Source of the DNA: Paraescarpia echinospica
Lineage: Eukaryota; Annelida; Polychaeta; Sabellida; Siboglinidae
Direction: 5' to 3'
Assembly: GCA_020002185.1 (NCBI GenBank)
Contig: CM034544.1
Span: 29,341,531-29,405,530, forward strand
Length of the DNA: 64,000 nt
This document shows, one piece after another, positions 54,160-64,000 of the stretch. Positions within the stretch are counted from its first letter, which is position 1. Every line of letters starts with the position of its first letter. A program made the translations under genes and the position numbers. Under the pieces are notes generated by a model. The model saw nothing but the letters and a program-made list of their open reading frames with translations, was not told where the DNA came from and ran no database searches.

Positions 54160-54786
54160 AGAGCACCACCGCCATGAAGACTCTCGGTGACGACTCGCCC
54201 GCAGTTGTAACTCTCTTCACTCTCCTCCAAGATGACGCAACGGCTTCTGAATCCCTGTCACCTCAATGGCTACATATATAGACAACATATTTAACAATTC
54301 TTTGCCGTGTCGATTGCTTTTGGGTATATTATCAATTCTACCTTTGTCAATAGTGTCTTATGGAATTACTCAAATTCCCACTGTTGTTCATTACATTGCC
54401 AAGAACGTGTTTAACATCATCAATTAAAGGGTTACATGACGAATTTGCGAGTTCTTATCATCTTAATACTACAAACCTTTTGTAACTCACACGCACGAAC
54501 ACACGCACGCACGCGCGCACGCGCGCACACGCGGACACATGCACGCACACGCACGCAACGACACCTGTCCACGGATAGTTGGTCGAAATGTTTGATTTGA
54601 TCACTGCTTTCACGGCGACGGTCTGCCAAAGAACTAATGTGATTGTTGCGGCGCTGGTGCAAGGAAAGACTCGATTACCCTGGCGCCGTGAGGTGGCAGC
54701 ATTCCCGTCGCTACTGCATGAAAAATTAATCGCTTTGCAATGTTACCCGCTAGCGGCTAAACCCCAAATATGGGTAGATATCATGG
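54160..54786. other. LamG gene 3' flank
   Basis: Probable 3' UTR after 54159; ATTAAA at about 54424 and AATAAA at about 54847 are candidate polyadenylation signals. A CACGCACG-rich run lies at 54488-54560. No further exon recognised. Confidence 0.4.
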
Positions 54787-55490
54787 GAAATACTATGCTT
54801 TCAAAATTATTCAACATTTAATGTTGTATTGAAACTTTTCACATAATAAAATAAACCACAATAAAAATGTTTCAATGTTAGTTTGCCTAACATGTCTCCC
54901 GCTTAATCACTAGGTGGCGCATCGCATAGTGAACATTTGTTGATGTTCTACTTTTTAATTGGTATGTATAGCTATGTTGTAACTTACTTTCGTTATCGAA
55001 AACATACCTAAGATCTAAACATTAATATCTTTATACACATAGACCTGTGAAATAGTCTAAAACACTGATACCATATGACGTCAGTGAACAGCCAAGGTAC
55101 GTCTTTGAAACCAGGCTTTTTTCCTGGCAAAGACACGCAGCCGGACTAGAGTCGGTTTAGCGAAACTAATGCAAGGAACAACATTTATGTCTGACGCACA
55201 TTGCGACGGTGCGTTAAATTGCTTACGGGCCCAACTAAAATTTAAATGATACTACACTTTTTATCAGGAAATACTATGCTTTCTAAGTAATTCAAAATTA
55301 ATTTTTATTGAAATAAGTCACACATTAAAATAAACCAAAATGAAAGTGTTTCAATGTTAGTTTGCCTACAATGTCACCCGCTTAGTCACCAGGTGGCGCA
55401 TCGCATAGTGAACATTTTGTTGATGTTCTATTTTTTTGCAAGGAACAACAATTACGTCTGACGCACACTGCGACGGTGAGCTAAATTTGT
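54787..55490. repeat. Diverged tandem duplication, about 480-bp period
   Basis: AAATACTATGCTTTC starts at 54787 and 55267. Both units continue with TTTCAATGTTAGTTTGCCTA, the GGTGGCGCATCGCATAGTGA block, and GCAAGGAACAACA plus GTCTGACGCACA (about 55172 and 55438). Each unit has a CTCF-like core. Confidence 0.85.
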
Positions 55491-55631
55491 AGTCTCCATC
55501 ACCCAGGCCCCGTCCGTAATCATGTTTGTCGCTTCTACAAGAAGCTGCGCATTTGCCATTCTCACTGGGACGAAAACGATTGACAACGCTCGTGCTAGTT
55601 CACCAAATAGAAACACCTTTTCTTGTCATGC

Positions 55632-57506
55632 CAAGCATTCATACCAACGCATAGCGCCGAATACATTGACACAAATCAAGCAATAACATAACATTGAACT
55701 AAAAACGACATCGTTTAAGTAGCCATGTCACATCCCACAACAGTCAACGTTTAGTTTGGTTATTTTTGAAAAACTATACGACACGTAACTGCATTATCTA
55801 AAACAATTATAATATCGATTTTAAATAACACCATATTAACGATATATATATATATATATACATAATTATTTTAATTGTACGCCTAAATACACGCTCAATC
55901 GCCGAAATAAAGTTACAATAACAGTCATCCAGGTACCTGTCACCAGACTCTCTTTCTCGACGAAGTGACGCATCGGGGTGAGAGTCAGCTAAACCAGACT
56001 AGTCAGTGGCGTCGGAACGAAATGAATACTGAGGGAGCAGAGGTAGGCGGAGTTTGAGTTCAGCACTCCTCCGCTGTCGCTGTCCGTTCTATCAGACTAG
56101 ATGACATCCGGGATAAAGCGCTGTTTAAAAAAAATCGCAATGATTTTCTCTGTTTTGCCTCGCCTTTCACTGAACACTTCCGCATCCGAAGACGCTGGGG
56201 GTGTTGACGATTTTTCGCGGCGACGTTCCTCATTTTGGAAGCTGTTCAAAATATCGAATTGCACGCCCACTACCACAAAACACCTCCAGACACACCAAAA
56301 CATAAATTTCCTTCAACAAATGCACTAAAACCAAAATAGCTCACCCTAAAATGCACACACCTCCATAAATAGTGGGGGCTATTCCTATCCCCAGCCCCTC
56401 CGCCAAAGTGATTGCGGGGGTTCAGCACCCCAACCCCCGCGGTTCCAACTCCTAGAATAATTACGCCGGATAACTGTACGTCGATCAGCCATTGTTTGCC
56501 CACGTAACGCATATCTCAATGACCCAGTCATGACCCGAGATTGATGACAAGGTACGGTAAATAATAATAGTAAACAACTCGTGTCGTGATATCACCACTC
56601 ACCCCATGGGACTGCTGGTTAAATAGACGGGACAGCAATCGTCAAGCCAATTATACCATTTTAAAATTGTTGCACGGTGTTAACTTTATAATTATGGTAA
56701 CCAGATCTTAACGATACCGGTATAAATCGGCATAAATCTCCATCCGAATATAACAATCTCAGTGCCACAGACACGTGTCCGTCATTTGACGAGTTATGGA
56801 CAATAGGAAAAAGGCAACTAATTTGTTAACCGTTTGATAATTAGGTGATCGAAGGACTCGGCCAAAAAACAACGATTGTGGCAACTGTATTTCACTTAAA
56901 GGCTGGTCAGGGACGATTGTTTGAAGTAACAGGAGATACATGGAAAATGGTATATGCCCAGTGTGGATATTTCCTTAACGAATACGGAATTAACTCATGT
57001 ATAGTATGATATCATCTCCGCCTGTTACAGTATGTATTTTGACACTCTCATTTTGTAGATAGTCAGCATGTAATGTTTTGCAAATGCACTTAAAGCAAAA
57101 TGAAGAGTTGGGGAGCTTCTTAAAGCCAAATTACTCAAAACGTATCTTGAAACCAAAACAGCTACGAATTACAAATTTACCAAGACCTTTTACCAGGCAA
57201 TTTTGTTCTCGTGAAGCTTTTTTGATTTTCAGTTTCTAGAGGAATATATTATAAGGACAACAAAGCTATAGGATATAAGCAAAACATTCAATAGAATAAG
57301 ATAGAACTTATTTGGGCAGTAACTACCTGACAACATTAACATGGACACCGGAATGAAGGCGGAGATTCAGTCACCCAAAGACAGCTTTGAGAAAATTCGA
57401 AAAAGAACAAACAGAACTTTGATGGAAGAACTACGAATAACCTAAGCAGGACGAAAAAGACAGAGTAAATACTAGTTATAAAATGTATATGTATACATAT
57501 ATATAA

Positions 57507-57537
<31 letters not shown>

Positions 57538-59600
57538 AATATACCATATATATATCTATAATATATATATATATATACATTTATAAACTCTTACTTGAAT
57601 GTAAAACCCGCTATTTATTTATTTAATTACCAATGTTATTTTATAATTTCTACGTCATAATTATGTGTCGTTAGGTTTGTCCACATACGTTTTGTTTATC
57701 AAAGTCTTAGCAATCTTTAATTGTTTATTATTTTTCACAGTTTACACTTGTAAACACTACCGAACATAGTTTTGCTTTCGGTTTTAGTGTTAAAGTAAAG
57801 TGGTTATTGTTATAAAAAAATTGATGTAATACTCACTTGTATCCTCTGCGTGTTTAATTAGAACATATCGGGTCATTGTATCGTTTTTACGGATAGGAAT
57901 GTGTTAATGGTATGTCCATCGTTTGGTTGAACGCGCGAACCAAGAAACGTTGTCCTTGTGTATTGGCCATTTTCTGTTCATGAATATTCTGAGCGGCAAG
58001 TTTGATAAATACAGTAAACTGTAAATGTAATAATTATTCACATGTACAGAAACTATAAAGCAACTTGGATTTTCGATCTGGATAAATAAACGATAGTTGC
58101 ATGTGTCTTTCGAAAGAAGGACTGTAAACCATTGGTTCCTTCTATCTGGTGTCTATGCCACGCGGTAGAATACCCATAGTGGTAAGTGGAAGAAATACCT
58201 CGTGGACTGACAGAGTCAATCGCAGCAATGTACAAAAATCTATTCGAGCGCAGCATCAACCTATAACACTTGCTATAATTGTGGAGTAAGCTGTGTTTGT
58301 GTGTGTTCGTGTGCGTGTGCGTGTGCGTGAGTGTTCGTGTGTGTTCGTGTGTGTACGTGTGTGTGCGTGCGTGTGTTTTTGTGGTGAGTGTGTGTGTGTG
58401 TGCGTGTGTTAGTGAGTGTGTGCGTGTGTGCGTGTGTGCGTGTGTGCGTGTGTGCGTGTGTGAGTGTGTTTGCGCGTGTGCATGTGAGCGTGTGTATGTT
58501 ATAGTAGAAAGTATTGTTGACGTTGTAGCAGCCATTAGGATCTGATGGTGTGGTTTTATTTATGCTCAAACGTCATTTATCCATTTCACATACACATAAG
58601 AAACTGTCACTTTACTTCAAAGTGTGCACTTGACTTCAACTATAAATTGTGGTAGTCCAATATTAGTCACTGTTAGTCTAAGCTGAGTATATTCGTACCA
58701 TCCCACCGCCTTTGCCTTTTCTTCCCATTTCAGTAATCGTTATTAATATAGCAAAATTAAGATTTATAACAATCTTCCCTGTTGTTGTGCGGGCCTTGAA
58801 ATATGATTGGTACAACCAGTTGTTCTTTGCGGAATTCTTGGACCGGGCTTGTAACTGATCATCAGGATTTGAACTAAGTAACCGTCTGTCTTGTGCCTTG
58901 ACGAATACACCACCGTACGTTAAAAACTGTTTCATACACGAAAATAATAATAATATGCAAATAATAGACGGAAAATGACCTGTTGTTCTTCTTTGTAAAT
59001 GTTTTGTTCGATGAATATCAAATGGTGGAGATGCTGATCTACATAACGGAGATTTGTTGGCTGTAACAAAATGACGAGAGTCCGCACAAAGGACGGATAG
59101 TTGACGTTTATAGGCGTAAGTCAGCCACACAGCTGCACGTGTAGCTGACCTCAACTGTTTTGATTGTGATTCATGGCAGTTAATTGTTTCTGGTGGGTAG
59201 CTGAGGTCTATTGGTTACAGTGCCCATTCCCGCATACAATTGTCACATTAAAACTTTGCCTTATGTTTTTGTTATAAAGAAATACTTTTGGGGCGAGAAT
59301 TATATCAACATATACAACTGATAGTTCGAAAGCACCAAGCGTTCGGCATCCATTGTTGATGTTGACGTAGTTTTTGTTAGGCAACAGGTCAAGTGATGGA
59401 TAGGCCAACTGTTGACCGAAAGAAGGTCGGTTATTCCACCTACCGCAATTATCGAACATTTGAGCAATTACGTTCCTTCCACTTCGCTTGTATGTTTTGG
59501 ACAATACTCTGAAAGCAGTGGGCGTTTCTACATGGTGTGTGTGTTTGTGTGTGTTTGCGCGCGCGCGCGCGCGTATGTGTGTGTCATAGGTAGAAATAAA
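55632..59600 (+). repeat. Left arm of a large palindrome
   Basis: Matches the reverse complement of 60084-64000. Anchors include ACGCATAGCGCCGAATACAT (55650), GTACCTGTCACCAGACTCTC (55933), GGGGTTCAGCACCCCAACCC (56418), ACATGGACACCGGAATGAAG (57339) and TTGGATTTTCGATCTGGATA (58065). Arms are nearly identical apart from scattered substitutions and microsatellite length changes. The arm may start before 55632, because the window ends inside the other arm. It contains no recognisable gene; ORFs (for example 158 codons, 58678-59154 minus, mirrored in part at 60743-61000 plus) are unrecognised. Confidence 0.92.
57487..57583. repeat. TA-rich microsatellite
   Basis: Interrupted (TA)n in the left arm; its mirror lies at about 62059-62160 with different length. 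Confidence 0.9.
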
Positions 59601-60083
59601 TGGGATTATCCAAGTATGAGAAAGAGGAAGAAGAATAAAAGGGAGGAGGAAGAAATGTACAAACACGAGCTGGTCGAGGAAGACGACAATAAGTAGAAGG
59701 AAAAAAAAGGAGAGGGAAAAGAAAAACAAAAAAGATGAGTACGAAAATGGATGAGGGGGAAGAGGAACACAAATAATAGGACTAAAAAAGGATAAGGAGG
59801 ACAAAGAACAAAAAAGAGAAGGAATATTAAGTTCGAGGAGGAATAACAATAAGCGGAGGAGGAAGAAATAGAAGGAAAAAGAAAAACAAAAGAACAAAAC
59901 GAGGAGGAAGTTCTTCTTCTTCTTCTTCCGTCACAGCTCCTACCTTAGTCACATGTTACGGGACTAGAAGATGTTGAGTTGGATGCATTAGCATCCGACA
60001 AATGACACACGTACATACATCGGGTTTGGGGTAGACACCATCACTGTCCAAGACATGTTATACATTCCCGTATAAACGATCGT
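59601..60083. other. Palindrome spacer with polypurine tract
   Basis: About 480 bp not mirrored. 59610-59910 is almost purely purine on the plus strand (AGGAAGAAGAATAAAAGGGA type), ending against a TTCTTC run at 59911-59927, which forms an AAG/CTT mirror-like junction. Confidence 0.85.
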
Positions 60084-63000
60084 TTTATTTCTACCTATGA
60101 CACACACACACGCGCGCGCGCAAACACACACAAACACACACACCATGTAGAAACGCCCACTGCTTTCAGCGTATTGTCCAAAACATACAAGCGAAGTGGA
60201 AGGAACGTAATTGCTCAAATGTTCGATAATTGCGGTAGGTGGAATAACCGACCTTCTTTCGGTCAACAGTTGGCCTATCCATCACTTGACCTGTTGCCTA
60301 ACAAAAACTACGTCAACATCAACAATGGATGCCGAACGCTTGGTGCTTTCGAACTATCAGTTGTATATGTTGATATAATTCTCGCCCCAAAAGTATTTCT
60401 TTATAACAAAAACATAAGGCAAAGTTTTAATGTGACAACTGTATGCGGGAATGGGCGCTGTAACCAATAGACCTCAGCTACCCACCAGAAACAATTAACT
60501 GCCATGAATCACAATCAAAACAGTTAAGGTCAGCTACACGTGCAGCTGTGTGGCTGACTTACGCCTATAAACGTCAACTATCCGTCCTTTGTGCGGACTC
60601 TCGTCATTTTGTTACAGCCAACAAATCTCCGTCATGTAGATAAACATCTCCACCATTTGATATTCATCGAACAAAACATTTACAAAGAAGAACAACAGGT
60701 CATTTTTCGTCTATTATTTGCATATTATTATTATTTTCGTGTATGAAACAGTTTTTAACGTACGGTGGTGTATTCGTCAAGGCACAAGACAGACGGTTAC
60801 TTAGTTCAAATCCTGATGATCAGTTACAAGCCCGGTCCGAGAATTCCGCAAAGAACACCTGGTTGTACCAATCATATTTCAAGTCCCGCACAACAACAGG
60901 GAAGATTGTTATAAATCTTAATTTTGCTATATTAATAGCGATTACTGAAATGGGAAGAAAAGGCAAAGGCGGTGGGATGGTACGAATATACTCAGCTTAG
61001 ACTAACAGTGACTAATATTGGACTACCACAATTTATAGTTGAAGTCAAGTGCACACTTTGAAGTAAAGTGACAGTTTCTTATGTGTATGTGAAATGGATA
61101 AATGACGTTTGAGCATAAATAAAACCACACCATCAGATCATAATGGCTGCTACAACGTCAACAATACTTTCTACTATAACATACACACGCTCACATGCAC
61201 ACGCGCAAACACACTCACACACGCACACACGCACACACGCACACACTCACTCACACACGCACACACACACACACACACACACTCACCACAAAAACACACG
61301 CACGCACACACACGAACACTCACGCACACGCACACGCACACACACACAAACACAGCTTACTCCACAATTATAGCAAGTGTTATAGGTTGATGCTGCGCTC
61401 GAATAGATTTTTGTACATTGCTGCGATTGACTCTGTCAGTCCACGAGGTATTTCTTCCACTTACCACTATGGGTATTCTACCGCGTGGCATAGACACCAG
61501 ATAGAAGGAACCAATGGTTTACAGTCCTTCTTTCGAAAGACACATGCAACTATCGTTTATTTATCCAGATCGAAAATCCAAGTTGCTTTATAGTTTCTGT
61601 ACATATGAATAATTGTTACATTTACAGTTTACTGTATTTATCAAACTTGCCGCTCAGAATATTCATGAACAGACAATGGCCAATACACAAGGACAACGTT
61701 TCTTGGTTCGCGCGTTCAACCAAACGATGGACATACCATTAACACATTCCTATCCGTAAAAACGATACAATGACCCGATATGTTCTAATTAAACACGCAG
61801 AGGATACAAGTGAGTATTACATCAATTTTTTTATAACAATAACCAACTTTACTTTAACACTAAAACCCAAAGCAAAACTATGTTCGGTAGTGTTTACTGT
61901 GTAAAATAATAAACAATTAAAGATTGCTAAGACTTTGATAAACAAAACGTATGTGGACAAACCTAACGACACATAATTATGACGTAGAAATTATAAAATA
62001 ACATTGGTAATTAAATAAATAAATAGTGGGTTTTACATTCAAGTAAGAGTTTATAAATGTATATATATATATATATTATAGATATATATATGGTATATTA
62101 TATATATATAATATATATATATATATATTTATTTATTTATATATATATGTATACATATACATTTTATAACTAGTATTTACTCTGTCTTTTTCGTCCTGCT
62201 TAGGTTATTCGTAGTTCTTCCATCAAAGTTCTGTTTGTTCTTTTTCGAATTTTCTCAAAGCTGTCTTTGGGTGACTGAATCTCCGCCTTCATTCCGGTGT
62301 CCATGTTAATGTTGTCAGGTAGTTACTGCCCAAATAAGTTCTATCTTATTCTATTGAATGTTTTGCTTATATCCTATAGCTTTGTTGTCCTTATAATATA
62401 TTCCTCTAGAAACTGAAAATCAAAAAAGCTTCACGAGAACAAAATTGCCTGGTAAAAGGTCTTGGTAAATTTGTAATTCGTAGCTGTTTTGGTTTCAAGA
62501 TACGTTTTGAGTAATTTGGCTTTAAGAAGCTCCCCAACTCTTCATTTTGCTTTAAGTGCATTTGCAAAACATTACATGCTGACTATCTACAAAATGAGAG
62601 TGTCAAAATACATACTGTAACAGGCGGAGATGATATCATACTATACATGAGCTAATTCCGTATTCGTTAAGGAAATATCCACACTGGGCATATACCATTT
62701 TCCATGTATCTCCTGTTACTTCAAACAATGGTCCCTGACCAGCCTTTAAGTGAAATACAGTTGCCACAATCGTTGTTTTTTTGCCGAGTCCTTCGATCAC
62801 CTAATTATCAAACGGTTAACAAATGAGTTGCGTTTTTCCTATTGTCCATAAATCGTCAAATGTCTGTGGCACTGAGATTGTTATATTCGGATGGAGATTT
62901 ATGCCGATTTATACCGGTATCGTTAAGATCTGGTTACCATAATTATAAAGATAACACCGTGCAACAATTTTAAAATGGTATAATTGGCTTGACGATTCCT

Positions 63001-64000
63001 ATCCCGTCTAATTATCCAGCAGTCCCATGGGGTGAGTGGTGATATCAGGACACGAGTTGTTTACTATTATTATTTACCGTACCTTGTCATCAATCTCGGG
63101 TCATGACTGGGTCACTGAGATATGCGTTAAGTGGGCAAACAATGGCTGATCGACGTACAGTTATCCGGCGTAATTATTCTAGGAGTTGGAACCGCGGGGG
63201 TTGGGGTGCTGAACCCCCGCAATATCTTTGGCGGAGGGGCTGGGGATAGGAATAGCCCCCACTATTTATGGAGGTGTGTGCATTTTAGGGTGAGCTATTT
63301 TGGTTTTAGTGCATTTGTTGAAGGAAATTTATGTTTTGGTGTGTCTGGAGGTGTTTTGTGGTAGTGGGAGGGCAATTCGATATTTTGAACAGCTTCCAAA
63401 ATGAGGAACGTCGCCGCGAAAAATCGTCAACACCCCCCAGCGTCTTCGGATGCGGAAGTGTTCAGTGAAAGGCGAGGCAAAAAAGAGAAAATCATTGCGA
63501 TTTTTATAAAACAGCGCTTTATCCCGGATGTCATCAAGTCTGATAGAACGGACAGCGACAGCGGAGGAGTGCTGAACTCAAACTCCGGTTACCTCTGCTC
63601 CCTCAGTATTCATTTCGTTCCGACGCCACTGACTAGTCTGGTTTAGCTGACTCTCACCCCGATGCGTCACTTCGTCGAGAAAGAGAGTCTGGTTACAGGT
63701 ACCTGGATGACTGTTATCGTAACTTTATTTCGGCGATTGAGCGTGTATTTAGGCGTACAATTAAAATAATTATGTATATATATATATATATCGTTAATAT
63801 GGTGTTATTTAAAATCGATATTATAATTGTTTTAGATAATGCAGTTACGTGTCGTATAGTTTTTCAAAAATAACCAAACTAAACGTTGACTGTTGTGGGA
63901 TGTGACATGGCTACTTAAACGATGTCGTTTTTAGTTCAATGTTATGTTATTGCTTGATTTGTGTCAATGTATTCGGCGCTATGCGTTGGTATGAATGCTT
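60084..64000 (-). repeat. Right arm of the large palindrome (continues past the window)
   Basis: Reverse complement of 55632-59600; the match still holds at the last base of the window, so the full arm length is unknown. Confidence 0.92.

Noticed and set aside
53060..54220. 386-codon minus-strand ORF, mostly poly-Thr
   Set aside because: It is the translation of the triplet repeat in LamG intron 5; complementary poly-Val and poly-Leu frames exist, and it overlaps two real exons.
58678..59154. 158-codon ORF in the palindrome arm as a gene
   Set aside because: Its mirror copy in the other arm keeps only the last 85 codons open, there is no recognisable domain, and the start context is weak.

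Overview
This is a eukaryotic, animal-type window. It has intron-bearing exons with GT/AG borders, many decayed non-LTR and LTR retrotransposons, DNA-transposon remnants and long micro- and minisatellites, and no bacterial operon features. Two secreted-protein genes suggest a lophotrochozoan, most likely a mollusc: a small chitin-binding (CBM14/peritrophin-A-like) protein at 24.6-25.4 kb, and a six-exon laminin-G/concanavalin-like gene at 48.0-54.2 kb whose layout recalls the C-terminal part of Pif/BMSP shell-matrix proteins. The species is inferred from family content, not proven.

Layout. 0-4 kb: AT-rich DNA with one CXC-domain terminal exon (minus). 4.1-7.5 kb: a 3.3 kb inverted-repeat element carrying 71-bp and 49-bp tandem arrays. 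7.7-8.0 kb: decayed SWIM/YqaJ-associated protein fragment. 9.9-11.1 kb: 34-bp and 33-bp tandem arrays and a dispersed repeat family. 11.2-16.7 kb: four dead LINE fragments in both orientations, then thirteen copies of a 95-bp minisatellite. 16.8-17.2 kb: a MITE. 18.5-21.2 kb: a 5'-truncated CR1-like LINE (minus) with a long open RT. 21.3-22.1 kb: dead Ty3/gypsy pol.

24.0-25.4 kb: a GT-rich array, then the chitin-binding gene. 26.0-34.4 kb: a young, nearly intact Ty3/gypsy retrotransposon. It has 605-bp LTRs differing at about three sites, gag, a -1 frameshift signal (slippery heptamer plus a 13-bp stem), pol with one nonsense codon and one frameshift, and a third ORF encoding a C2H2 zinc-finger protein behind a splice acceptor. 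35.6-41.2 kb: two LINE scraps and a longer CR1-like copy (plus) retaining a zinc-finger and SGNH-esterase ORF1. 41.2-44.3 kb: two dead pogo/Tigger-like transposases.

45.0-48.0 kb: a perfect 25-bp array, a 320-bp tandem duplication with CTCF-like motifs, a tRNA-related head and an AT-rich minisatellite. 48.0-54.2 kb: the Pif-like LamG gene, its introns full of CA and trinucleotide repeats. 55.6-64.0 kb: one arm, loop and most of the second arm of a palindrome with arms of about 4 kb; it runs off the window end.

The host genes are minor in length; most of the window is mobile or tandemly repeated DNA. The strongest second-look items are the gypsy element's frameshift signal and extra zinc-finger ORF, the large palindrome, the phase-consistent Pif-like gene, and the recurrence of CTCF-like cores inside repeats.
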